A stretch of DNA of 22,222 nt, taken from Candidatus Daviesbacteria bacterium. Lineage in GTDB: Bacteria > Patescibacteriota > Microgenomatia > Daviesbacterales > UBA10151. The notes beneath the pieces were generated by a model that saw only the letters and a list, made by a program, of their open reading frames with translations, made no database searches and was not told the DNA's origin. The translations under genes were made by a program, and so were the position numbers. The stretch spans positions 1 to 22,222 of the forward strand of contig JACPEZ010000021.1 in assembly GCA_016183225.1 (NCBI GenBank), given 5' to 3'. The number at the start of each line of letters is the position of its first letter. Position 1 is the first letter of the stretch. This document shows, in pieces, positions 6,379-14,500 of the stretch.

Positions 6379-6681
6379 TTACCACTGCATTAATCTTTTG
6401 TACCAGGGTATGTATTCTTCTCTGCCCCAAATTTTATCCGTCAGGCAGTGAGTTACAACGTTGAGCAACATATAACCTGCAAGAACTGATAACACCGTCC
6501 TGCCTGTATTTTCTCTTTGATCCGGAAATAAGTTGACAATATATAATCCTATGCCTGCTCCCACAATTCTCCCTCCAACTTCAAATGATATTCTGGTAAA
6601 ATCAGGGAAAACAGGTTCAAATTCCCCAACACCATCTTCAATGCCGAGTATTTCCCTTTGCTCTTTTGTATAACAACTCAT
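6379..6681 (-). CDS. Small membrane protein of unknown function
   Basis: A 100-residue protein I do not recognise. The acidic N-terminus (about 1-32, with EQREILGIEDGVGEFEP) is followed by two hydrophobic helices, about 36-53 (glycine-rich) and 62-80 (VLSVLAGYMLLNVV), and a short tail with tryptophans (WGREEYIPWYKRLMQW). The charge pattern suggests a helical hairpin with both ends on the same side. The gene starts at 6681 opposite the 34-residue micro-ORF at 6701, so their promoters overlap. Function unknown. Confidence 0.65.
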   Translation of the reverse strand: MSCYTKEQREILGIEDGVGEFEPVFPDFTRISFEVGGRIVGAGIGLYIVNLFPDQRENTGRTVLSVLAGYMLLNVVTHCLTDKIWGREEYIPWYKRLMQW

Positions 6682-6682
6682 A

Positions 6683-6691
6683 TGGTAAAAT
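6683..6691 (+). promoter_or_regulatory. Possible extended -10 of the micro-ORF/LCP unit
   Basis: TGGTAAAAT fits the extended form TG-N-TAAAAT, 9 nt before the ATG at 6701. No clear -35 box was found. Confidence 0.35.
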
Positions 6692-6695
6692 AAGT

Positions 6696-6723
6696 ATTAT
6701 ATGATGTATTCGCCAAAATTCAA
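6696..6723 (-). promoter_or_regulatory. Possible promoter of the 100-residue membrane protein gene
   Basis: TTGAAT (6718-6723), a 16-bp spacer, TATAAT (6696-6701) on the minus strand, giving a leader of about 8 nt before ATG at 6681. Confidence 0.4.
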
Positions 6724-6805
6724 AATTTTCTGGATTATTCTATCGCTTCTTGCCGGTTTTGCTATCCTGATTTTTTCCCTACTGCCCCTTTTAACTACAC
6801 TTTAG
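6701..6805 (+). CDS. 34-residue membrane micro-protein
   Basis: A short open frame, MMYSPKFKIFWIILSLLAGF and onward, that ends in LPLLTTL. It has a short basic head (K6, K8) and one strongly hydrophobic helix over residues 9-30, so it would sit in the membrane with its N-terminus inside. Its TAG stop is one base from the ATG of the LCP gene, which suggests coupling. The frame starts with two ATG codons just after a possible extended -10. No family is recognised; it could be a leader peptide or a small subunit of the cell-surface enzyme that follows. Confidence 0.5.
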   Translation: MMYSPKFKIFWIILSLLAGFAILIFSLLPLLTTL

Positions 6806-6806
6806 C

Positions 6807-8108
6807 ATGAATATTGAAGGAGCAAGAAGAGGTTTAAAATTAGCCGGGATAACTTTTTTGGCAGCAGCAGGTATCAATTTCGAACCGGCAGCCCGACTGG
6901 TTGCTGACAGCTTATTAAGGCAAATGCCGGTTGCGCCTATTATTTACAGTCCGCGAGTTTTTCAAAACCCCCGCACAACATTACCCGTAACAGCTCTTGA
7001 CGAACCGCCAACTAAAGTTTACCAAACCACAAGAATCGGCAGCCAAAACATAGCCGAATATTTTTTGCACGACCTGGTGCAACAATTCATCGCGCGCAGG
7101 CGGGAAAAAGCCGAAAATGATCCGGCCTATACCGACAGGATAAATCCGGATTTTCTTTTATCAAATAGAATAAATTTTTTGCTGCTGGGAACCGACGAAA
7201 CAAGAGAAAGATTTGATAAGTTTAACGGGCAGGGCTGGGGCAGAGCCGATGTTATTTTATTTATTTCCTTTGACCCTCGTACTTTTCAAACCGTAGAACT
7301 GTCTTTGCCCCGCGACCTGTTTGCTCCGGAAATGCAAGCTTTAAAACTTCCGGATGTCAGAATCAACGCTGTGACTCTGCTAACCCAGGTAGATCCGTCT
7401 GCCGACACCCTTAGCGCAGCGGCCAGGATCGTGGAAGGCGCCACCGGTATGCCTATTGACGGAGTGGTGGAAGTTAATCTTGATTTTGCCCAAGGTTACA
7501 CTGATATTAATCACCGTTTCCATCCGGGCATTATTGATACTCTGTTTCCGGAAGGACTAAAAATTTATATACCCCGTGAGATTAACGACAACGCCTATCC
7601 TGTGGGCTATGGCACTAAAAGAGTGCGTTTTTTGCCAGGAGAACAAGTGCTAAATGGTGAGGAAGCAGTTGCCTATTCAAGAACCAGAATAGATTTTGAT
7701 TTTGGCAGAAACAACAGACAAAGAGCAGTGGCCGAAGCTTCTGCCAGAAGGTTTTTGCAAAAAATAAGAGGAGAAGTTTTCTGGGGACAAACCGCCACTT
7801 TGGACACCCTGGCTGATTTTTTGTTACAGGAAACCCAAGAGGGTAATATCTTTTATAATATTAACATTCCCGAAATAGTTATCTCGGTCAGGAGACATCT
7901 GGCAGATCTAAGATCCAAACCACAGGGATTGCTCGCTCTGGCAACTTTAGCCTTGAATTCACCTGAGGTAGGCCCGGACTTATTCCGCTCTTTAGGATTA
8001 AGCAGGGAAAACGGTATGGTGGTGAATATGGCTCCATGGGAAAAGTCTTTTTCACCCAACATGTTAAGATTAAACGGTTCATCAAGTAGTGTTTTACCCA
8101 ATCAGTAG
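6807..8108 (+). CDS. LytR-CpsA-Psr (LCP) family glycopolymer transferase
   Basis: LCP enzymes transfer polyprenyl-phosphate-linked glycopolymers to the cell wall outside the membrane. The 433-residue protein has a weak N-terminal hydrophobic anchor (about 10-25), a linker, and then the LCP domain from about 122 to 320. Diagnostic pieces are INFLLLGTDE (126-131 region), WGRADVILFISF (R146, D148), VELSLPRDLF (R169, D170), and LNGEEAVAYSRTRIDFDFGR (R292, R294), the arginines and aspartates that bind the pyrophosphate and metal. The C-terminal 110 residues are not typical and end in a serine-rich tail. It probably serves surface-polymer attachment. The micro-ORF upstream is likely co-transcribed. 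Confidence 0.88.
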   Translation: MNIEGARRGLKLAGITFLAAAGINFEPAARLVADSLLRQMPVAPIIYSPRVFQNPRTTLPVTALDEPPTKVYQTTRIGSQNIAEYFLHDLVQQFIARRREKAENDPAYTDRINPDFLLSNRINFLLLGTDETRERFDKFNGQGWGRADVILFISFDPRTFQTVELSLPRDLFAPEMQALKLPDVRINAVTLLTQVDPSADTLSAAARIVEGATGMPIDGVVEVNLDFAQGYTDINHRFHPGIIDTLFPEGLKIYIPREINDNAYPVGYGTKRVRFLPGEQVLNGEEAVAYSRTRIDFDFGRNNRQRAVAEASARRFLQKIRGEVFWGQTATLDTLADFLLQETQEGNIFYNINIPEIVISVRRHLADLRSKPQGLLALATLALNSPEVGPDLFRSLGLSRENGMVVNMAPWEKSFSPNMLRLNGSSSSVLPNQ

Positions 8109-8174
8109 GGCAATTATCCGGATTACTGGAAACCTTTACATAAAGCTTTGGAGGAGTTATTACCTTAAATCCTG

Positions 8175-8180
8175 TATAAT
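8175..8180 (+). promoter_or_regulatory. -10 box of the recG operon, leaderless geometry
   Basis: A perfect TATAAT ends 6 nt before the recG ATG at 8187. No clear -35 box is seen at 16-18 bp and there is no Shine-Dalgarno. Confidence 0.55.
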
Positions 8181-8186
8181 CCAGTC

Positions 8187-8690
8187 ATGGATCTGTTAAT
8201 GCCATTAATCAAAGTTCCCGGGATAGGTTACTCATATTCTAAAAGACTGGAATTGCTTAATCTCTTTACTCTGCAGGATTTAGTAAACCATTATCCTTTT
8301 AGATATGATGATTTTTCTTTAGTCTCATCGGCAATGGAAGCTCAAATCGGGGAAAAAGTCACTTTACAGGGGGAGATTTGGTCTATTAAAAATGTTTACA
8401 CCAGATATGGGAAAACCTTAACTCAAGGTGTCTTTAATGACGGCACATCACCCATCAGCTTAACTTGGTTTAATTCCCCGTGGATTACCAAACAAATTAA
8501 TACAGGCGACAGGCTACAGATTTCAGGTAAATTAACTAAGTATAAGAGTAAACTCTCTATAATTTCTCCTACTTGGGAAAGAGTAGGTGCCAACGTATCC
8601 CACCTTCCAGGTGGGAAAAATCTGGTTCCGGTTTATCCGGAGACTTATGGTGTTTCATCCAAGTGGCTAACATTAAAAATAACATGCTGA
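8187..8690 (+). CDS. recG: RecG N-terminal part (wedge/OB domain), split gene
   Basis: RecG remodels stalled forks and Holliday junctions; its wedge domain binds the branch point. This 167-residue frame carries the helix-hairpin start (IKVPGIGYSYSKRLELL), the LVNHYPFRYDDF signature (about 31-42), the OB fold (VTLQGEIWSIKN to INTGDRLQISGKL), and LVPVYPETYGVSSKWL. It then runs into TGA at 8688-8690. The helicase part continues in another frame. Compared from memory with E. coli RecG, about 20-25 residues expected between the KWL block and the next conserved block are missing, so this looks like a small deletion at the domain linker, not just a one-base slip. The start at 8187 is leaderless. Confidence 0.8.
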   Translation: MDLLMPLIKVPGIGYSYSKRLELLNLFTLQDLVNHYPFRYDDFSLVSSAMEAQIGEKVTLQGEIWSIKNVYTRYGKTLTQGVFNDGTSPISLTWFNSPWITKQINTGDRLQISGKLTKYKSKLSIISPTWERVGANVSHLPGGKNLVPVYPETYGVSSKWLTLKITC

Positions 8691-10111
8691 CATTGCCTGA
8701 TGCTTTGCAAAAAATTCATTTTCCCCAAAATTGGGAGGATGCGGAAAAAGCGAGAGTTAGATTATCTTTTGACGAGCTTTTTTACATCCAGCTGGCAACT
8801 TTAAAAACCAGAAACCAGTGGCAGAAAAAACAAGTGATTGATCCATTAAAAATTGATCAAAAAAAGCTTGACCAATTTATCAAAAAACTGCCCTTTAAAC
8901 TGACTAAAGCTCAGGAAAAAGTTTTAGCAGAAATTATTTTAGATTTGCAAAAAAATACTCCCATGAACAGGCTTTTGCAGGGAGAAGTGGGATCCGGTAA
9001 AACCGTAGTGGCAGCTATTGCCGCTTATCTGGTTTATTTAAACGGTTTTAAAACTTTACTGATGGCCCCCACGGAAATCCTGGCTTTTCAGCATTTTGAA
9101 ACTATGCAAAAACTCCTGCATCCTCTGCAAGTTGGAATATACACCGGCAGTAAAAAACAAATCAAAGATGATGATGTTTTGGTGGGGACTCATGCCCTTC
9201 TTTCAAAAAAACTAAATACAGATAATGTGGGTTTGATCATAGTTGATGAACAGCAACGTTTTGGGGTGGAACAAAGAACATTACTTCGATCAAAAGCCAA
9301 GATCCCTCACTTTCTAACCATGACTGCCACTCCTATCCCGCGGACAGTAGCCTTAACTTTATACGGGGATTTGGATATATCTGTCATTGATGAAATGCCG
9401 GTAGGCCGCCAAAAAGTGAAAACTTATGTGGTGCCGGAGAAAAAAAGAGCTGATTCTTATAAATTTATAGAAAGTCATGTTAAGACAGGTGAGCAAGTTT
9501 ATATTATCACCCCTTTAATAGAACAGTCGGAAACTCTGGTAACAGTCAAAGCTGCCAAAATAGAATTTGAAAAGCTTAAAAAAATTTTCCCCCATCTTAA
9601 ACTTGATCTTTTGCACGGCCGGATGAAAGGAGCTGACAAAGAAAAAATTACTAAAGATTTCCGTGATGGAAAAACCCAGATTTTAGTTTCCACCTCGGTT
9701 GTTGAAGTGGGCATGGACAACCCCAATGCTACTATTATCATCATTGAAGGAGCAGAGAGATTTGGTTTGGCCCAGCTGCATCAGCTGCGGGGCCGGGTAG
9801 GCCGGGGAGAAAAAGAATCTTTTTGTTTGCTTTATACAAGCCCTCATGTGCAAGACCGCAGATTAAAATATCTGGAAACCACTTTTGACGGGTTGAAACT
9901 GGCGGAACTGGATTTAAAAATCAGAGGCAGCGGGGAACTTTTTGGAAGTCGTCAATCCGGCAGGTTTGAATTAAAAATTGCCAGCTTAACAGATTTACCC
10001 CTTCTCGAAAAGGCAAGGTCCGCTGCCCAAAAATTATTACCCGCTCTTGACAAATATCCCTCAATTCAAGCACAATTACAACAGATTACATTAAATGTAA
10101 TGCCGGACTAA
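8684..10111 (+). CDS. recG: RecG C-terminal part (helicase domains), split gene
   Basis: The ATP-dependent motor of RecG. The frame is open from 8573, but homology starts about the ATG at 8684 (MLTLPDALQKIHFP), giving 475 residues; that ATG lies 2 nt before the TGA of the first half, an arrangement that favours reinitiation. Motifs in order are Walker A GEVGSGKT, DEQQRFG (the usual form is DEQHRFG), TATPIPRT, the DLDISVIDEMPVGR block, STSVVEVGMDNPN and QLHQLRGRVGRG, then FGSRQSG near the end. All helicase motifs look intact. Either the two halves act as separate chains, or recG is a recent pseudogene, or the assembly has an error here. Confidence 0.82.
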   Translation: MLTLPDALQKIHFPQNWEDAEKARVRLSFDELFYIQLATLKTRNQWQKKQVIDPLKIDQKKLDQFIKKLPFKLTKAQEKVLAEIILDLQKNTPMNRLLQGEVGSGKTVVAAIAAYLVYLNGFKTLLMAPTEILAFQHFETMQKLLHPLQVGIYTGSKKQIKDDDVLVGTHALLSKKLNTDNVGLIIVDEQQRFGVEQRTLLRSKAKIPHFLTMTATPIPRTVALTLYGDLDISVIDEMPVGRQKVKTYVVPEKKRADSYKFIESHVKTGEQVYIITPLIEQSETLVTVKAAKIEFEKLKKIFPHLKLDLLHGRMKGADKEKITKDFRDGKTQILVSTSVVEVGMDNPNATIIIIEGAERFGLAQLHQLRGRVGRGEKESFCLLYTSPHVQDRRLKYLETTFDGLKLAELDLKIRGSGELFGSRQSGRFELKIASLTDLPLLEKARSAAQKLLPALDKYPSIQAQLQQITLNVMPD

Positions 10112-10278
10112 TGCCGCAAGAACCAAAAAGAAGACATTCTAAAGCAAGAAAAAGGACAAGAAGAGCAGCTATTAAACTAACTGCCCTGTCTTTGGTGGTC
10201 TGTAAAAACTGCGGGACCAAAACACGTCCTCATATGGCCTGTGTTGAATGTGGATTTTATAAATCTACTAAAGCATGA
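10111..10278 (+). CDS. rpmF: 50S ribosomal protein L32
   Basis: A small zinc-ribbon protein of the large subunit. The frame of 55 residues starts MPQEPKRRHSKARKRTRRAA, the basic N-terminus of bL32, and has C31, C34, C44 and C47 in CKNCG and CVECG, a full four-cysteine zinc site. Length is normal for the family. The ATG shares a base with the recG stop (TAATG), and its TGA overlaps the nusB ATG (ATGA). In other bacteria rpmF is often followed by plsX, fab genes and acpP; here nusB and an ACP-like gene follow. Confidence 0.93.
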   Translation: MPQEPKRRHSKARKRTRRAAIKLTALSLVVCKNCGTKTRPHMACVECGFYKSTKA

Positions 10279-10637
10279 AAACCGCCCAGGACCCCCGGCA
10301 TAAACGGCGAGTTAAAATTATCCGTGAACTTTTCTCATGGGAGTTTAATAAGAAAGGTAAGTTATCCGAAGATAGCCAAACAATCGTGTCGCATTTAACT
10401 CAAATTGATAAACTGATTGGCAAAAGCGCGCCGGATCGACCGGTTTCTCAAATCAACAGAATTGATTTAGCCATCTTGCGTTTGGCCGTTTTTGAGTTGA
10501 TAATAAAAAAGGGGACGCCTTTGAAAGTGGTGATTGATGAGGCAGTAGAGCTGGCTAAAAAATACGGATCTGATTCCTCTTCAAAACTTGTCAACGGCGC
10601 CCTGGGGAAACTGGTAACTTATGCCAAACTCAACTGA
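10275..10637 (+). CDS. nusB: Transcription antitermination factor NusB
   Basis: NusB with S10 binds boxA RNA and supports rRNA transcription. The 120-residue all-helical protein is a little shorter than the usual 130-145. Recognisable parts are RRVKIIRELFSWEFN at the start, IGKSAPDRPVSQINRIDLAI (the W/R-P-x-x-(Q/R)-(I/L)-x-R-(I/M)-D-x-x-I-L-R segment), the VVIDEAVELAKKYG block and the terminal KLVNGALGKL. It overlaps rpmF by 4 bp and the ACP-like gene by 17 bp. Confidence 0.92.
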   Translation: MKTAQDPRHKRRVKIIRELFSWEFNKKGKLSEDSQTIVSHLTQIDKLIGKSAPDRPVSQINRIDLAILRLAVFELIIKKGTPLKVVIDEAVELAKKYGSDSSSKLVNGALGKLVTYAKLN

Positions 10638-10857
10638 CATTTTAAGCTCAATAGCAGAACATTTAGGCCTTTTTGCCGAAGACCTTGACCCCAAGGCCCT
10701 GTTGCGGGAAGATTTAAATTTGGGGCCGGTGGAGCTAAACGATCTGCTTAATTTCCTGTCTAAAAAGTATCAGATTGTTTTTGAGCTTGAAGATACGGAA
10801 AATCTAAAAACGGTGGAAGATCTGGTGGCTTTGGTGGAGGATAATTTAATTGCCTGA
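10621..10857 (+). CDS. Acyl-carrier-like protein lacking the phosphopantetheine serine
   Basis: The 78-residue acidic protein has the length and helix pattern of ACP: DILSSIAEHLGL, LLREDLNLG, VELNDLLNFLSKKYQIVF, then KTVEDLVALVED at the end. In ACP the loop before helix II reads (D/G)-A-D-S-L with Ser36 carrying phosphopantetheine; here it is DLNLGPVE and the matching residue is P36. It therefore cannot carry acyl chains by the usual chemistry. It sits directly ahead of rnc, where acpP is often found, which supports descent from acpP with loss of function or a new structural role. It overlaps nusB by 17 bp and rnc by 8 bp. Confidence 0.75.
   Translation: MPNSTDILSSIAEHLGLFAEDLDPKALLREDLNLGPVELNDLLNFLSKKYQIVFELEDTENLKTVEDLVALVEDNLIA
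10833..10840 (+). promoter_or_regulatory. Shine-Dalgarno site of rnc
   Basis: GGTGGAGG, 9 nt before the TTG start of rnc and inside the ACP-like gene; it supports the TTG start. Confidence 0.65.
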
Positions 10858-11530
10858 CTTTACCCCGCTTTTATCCAAGCTTAATATCAAATTTACGGAT
10901 CCGAAACTCCTGGAGCAGGCTTTTATTCACCGCTCCTATTTAAACGAGGTTAAACTGGATATCCTTTCCAATGAAAGACTGGAGTTTTTAGGAGATTCTG
11001 TTCTATCTTTGATAGTAACCTGGCATCTTTTTCAGGCCAGAAGTCAGGATAACGAAGGGGATCTGACTAATTTAAGGTCATATATTGTTAAAACCAAATC
11101 CCTCTGGCAAGTTGCCAGAAAACTGGAACTGGGAAAATATTTAAAAATGTCTAAAGGGGAGGAGATGGGAGGAGGCCGGGACAATCCCCAGCTTTTGGCC
11201 AATACTTATGAGGCTCTGCTGGGGGCTATTTTTCTGGATAAAGGCCTGGAGGAAACAGGAAGAATAATAGAATCTACTCTTTTGCCTTTGTTTGAAAAAG
11301 AAATTCAGGCCGGCCCTCCCCGGGATGCCAAATCCCGCTTGCAGGAGGTGGTGCAGGAGCGGTTTAAAATCTCTCCTTTTTACAAAATTCTAAAAACCCA
11401 CGGCCCGGATCATGCCAAGATGTTTACGGTAGGGGTATTTATTCAGGGAAAAAAACAGGGGGAAGGATCAGGATCGTCTAAACAGGAAGCAGAAGACCAA
11501 TCAGCTAAGCAAGCATTATCCAACCTTTGA
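10850..11530 (+). CDS. rnc: Ribonuclease III
   Basis: Cuts double-stranded RNA, including rRNA precursors. The 226-residue protein has the normal two-domain form. The nuclease domain shows HRSYLNE, then NERLEFLGDSVL (E45 and D49, metal ligands), and LANTYEALLGAIFLDKG with E121; Asn at 118 instead of Asp is common in the family. The double-stranded RNA-binding domain follows from about 155 (DAKSRLQEVVQERF) to KQEAEDQSAKQALSNL. The start is TTG at 10850 with a strong Shine-Dalgarno. It overlaps the ACP-like gene by 8 bp and closes the operon. Confidence 0.95.
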   Translation: MPDFTPLLSKLNIKFTDPKLLEQAFIHRSYLNEVKLDILSNERLEFLGDSVLSLIVTWHLFQARSQDNEGDLTNLRSYIVKTKSLWQVARKLELGKYLKMSKGEEMGGGRDNPQLLANTYEALLGAIFLDKGLEETGRIIESTLLPLFEKEIQAGPPRDAKSRLQEVVQERFKISPFYKILKTHGPDHAKMFTVGVFIQGKKQGEGSGSSKQEAEDQSAKQALSNL

Positions 11531-11555
11531 CACTATAGGGCAATTAGAGTATAAT
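11527..11555 (+). promoter_or_regulatory. Perfect consensus promoter of the SNF2/methyltransferase gene
   Basis: TTGACA (11527-11532), exactly 17 bp, TATAAT (11550-11555), then 6 nt to the ATG at 11562. This is a full sigma-70-type consensus and puts the transcription start on the A of the start codon. The -35 box overlaps the rnc stop. Confidence 0.9.
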
Positions 11556-11561
11556 TCTCTC

Positions 11562-14500
11562 ATGACTGAGAGAAAATTCGGGGGGGATTATAATCCTTAT
11601 GAAGATTATACTATTGTTTTTACCACAAGAAGAGGAGAACACTATGCAGCTCAGCGATTTGCACGATTGTTCAAAAGCTGGCCTCCAGAGAAACAGACAA
11701 AGGTTGCCTATGATTGTTTGAAAAAGGGGTTTACCCCTCATCTGGTGGTTAACTACTGGATTACGGATGAGGACTCTAGACAACGAGTCAAGCTTTGGTG
11801 TGAAGGTAGAGGAATTAAAGTTGAGGAAACTCCAGATGAGGAAACAAAATCTAGGAGAGCTAGGAGCGTATTGGCCACAGAAACTCAACTGATTGATCAA
11901 TTTAGCCCCTATCTTTCCCAACTTTCCATGGCGAAACTGCTGACTGTTAAAAAGTATAGAAATGCCACTGCTGAAGAGCTGCAACTTTTGATCGGTGGTA
12001 CCTATCGCCTGCTGGGTGATATATTAGGTCCAAGGAGACATTATCGAAGAGAAGCACAGCAACCAAAATTTCTGCCACTTCCTGAGCTTCCCGATGAGCT
12101 TTTTTCCGATGATTTAGTTATCCAAGTATTATATGAACACGAAAGAAGTACGGCCGTACCGCTTTATAATCAAGATCCTGATTCGCTGTTCAGATATCTT
12201 CGAGAAATTAAGCAAACATCCCAGCACCCCCTTAAAACAGATTTTATTAACAAACTCATTGAACACTTTTCTGCAGCTGAAAACTTGGCTGTATCAGGAA
12301 TAAAAGGTTTAATCGCCGGCAGTCAAAAAGATGTTCCTAATGAGGATGAAGTCTCCCTTTCTGAATTTCCTTCACGCCATCAAAGGGAATACGCATTTCG
12401 CTTTCTCAACAAATCAGTAGGGAGAATCGATCTGCTGATAGGAGCTCCCCGAACCAGAAAATCCGGTGCAGCGGTTTTTGCGTTGGAGGCAGCTGGTGCC
12501 AAAGCCACGGTGTTAATTTGCCCTTCAGGTATTAATAAAGAGCTCTGGAAAAGAGAGATCCAAGAGAAATACGAAGAAGAGGTAGAGGTGTTAATTGTTG
12601 AAAGCGAACGTGAGCTTAGAAGTCTAGCGCAACGGGGTGCCCCCCTGCGACCTCGATATTTGATAATGGGGTATCAACTCCTTAGTAGATTAGATATCAA
12701 TGAAACACCATCAATGTTTAGAAGCTTAAGAGCAAAGTTAGGCTTGGATTCTTTATTGGCGGATGAAATTCAATTAGCCAAAGAACCCGAGGCGGAATGT
12801 ACAAAACAGCTTTATGCCCTCTCGAGGGAGCTTCCGGAAAATGCCCCCAGAATTGCCATGACAGGCACTGTGATTATTAACTCCATTGAAGACTATGACG
12901 CTCCTTTGAGAATTCTTTTGCCGTACAGATATAGGCAACCCGGTGATTTTACCAGGGCTTTGCGTAATGATCCAGAGCTCGTCCACACATTTCTTGTCGG
13001 AGAAGAACTAGTTACCAGGTGGACCTTTGAAGAGGTATTCGGCCAGCGCGCTCCTGTGGAATACCGGGTAGAACCGGTACCATTCACACCTTTTCATCTA
13101 TCTGTTTATAATCATGTCTATCTCGATGATACTATTGAAGATCAATCAAAAAGAGGGTTCTTACGTCAAACTGCCTTAGATCCACTTCTCATCAGAAAAC
13201 ACTATTATCCAAATCATATCAGAAGAGAGATTGAAAAATTAAGACTAAAACTTGGAGAAAGGCAAGATGACCGGGAAAGAAAGATCACCGAAGCTAGGAT
13301 ACAAGCTTTAGAAGAAAGGTTAAGTAAAGTTACCACTCTTATAAATCCAAACGAGGCTTTGTCGCAACTTTCCCAAGCTCATGACCAGTTTATCAGATGG
13401 AACCTTGAGCAAGATGAAAACGTTAAATTTGATGAGGATTTCTTGACTAGACTTGACTTTGATAAATTGGCTTTGTGGTGTTTTTTTAATCTACAAGGAG
13501 GTGTTGATGAGCTGGTCAGGCTTTCCCATAACAGAGCACTTCAGAAAGATTGGGTGGGTAAGGGCGGACTTTACTCTAGTAAATATATCAGATTAAGAGA
13601 GCAGTTAGATGAGTACAAAAAATCTGGAGATGTCAAAGTTATTATTGGCTCCGGGTTTTACCAATCTTATGTGTCTTCAGGAATAGAAGATGTTTTGGAG
13701 GAAGATGAATTGGCATTTTTAAGCTTATATGACTATTTGAGGTCGTGGTATGGGGAAGCAGCAGAGTTAAAGATAGATGGAAAAGTTTCAATTGAACCAA
13801 AGGCTGGAGAACTAGCTGAACGGGAAAGGATCAGGCGGGCTTGGCGAACTGATCCAAAATATCAGTTTATGCTCACTACCATGCGTGCATGTCGGCTGGG
13901 TATTGATTTATCAATCTTACCCATTAGAGCCAATGACCAGATCAAGAAAGTAGTGATGATTGGTCTTGATGACCCGGATACTTATGCTGATAAGGAGCAG
14001 TTTTTAAACAGGGTTGAGGCCGGAGATCGAACACTCCCTGTAGAACTCTGGAGCTACCGGACCACAAATCCGGAACAACCAAGAACCTTAAGATATGGAT
14101 TTATTGATCATGGAATTGCCCAAGCTCTAGAGTTTAAAAGATTATTATCTCAACTGGCTCAAGATGGCATACCTTTAACAGAAGAAGAAGAAACCTTTTT
14201 AAAATCACACTTATCCAGCTCGAGAGTCAGGATAGAGTTATATCCCAAAACTCCCTTAACATATCTAAATATGGATTTCTTTCCCAAAGTGAGAGGGAAA
14301 GGGGCGAAAGCTATTATCAAACTTTATCAAGAGGCAGGATTTGAAGGTATGACCAATGCAGATTTCTTTGCCGCATACTATCCCCAAATAGAAGAATTAG
14401 GTATCGCTGGACAAAATGCCAGAGCCGTGGCAGAGGTTATCCGAAGATATCAGGCACTTACCGGAAAAGGCCATCTTAGAATTGGCAGTATTGGTGCTGG

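Noticed and set aside
8106..8116. TAGGGCAATTA shared by 8106-8116 and 11536-11546, both near promoters
   Set aside because: Many 11-mer matches are expected by chance in 22 kb, and the positions relative to the promoters differ.
8599..8615. Perfect hairpin CCCACCT-TCC-AGGTGGG inside recG
   Set aside because: A 7-bp stem is expected about once by chance in a window this size. It lies upstream of the frame break, so it cannot act as a downstream frameshift stimulator, and it only loosely resembles the ends of the transposase unit.
8671..8690. Programmed -1 frameshift joining the two recG frames
   Set aside because: There is only a run of five A and no proper X-XXY-YYZ slippery heptamer, and a stretch of conserved linker seems to be missing, which a slip would not explain.
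11544..11984. 146-residue open frame on the minus strand at the start of the SNF2 gene
   Set aside because: It lies antisense to the start of a clear gene and overlaps its consensus promoter; composition is that of a shadow frame.
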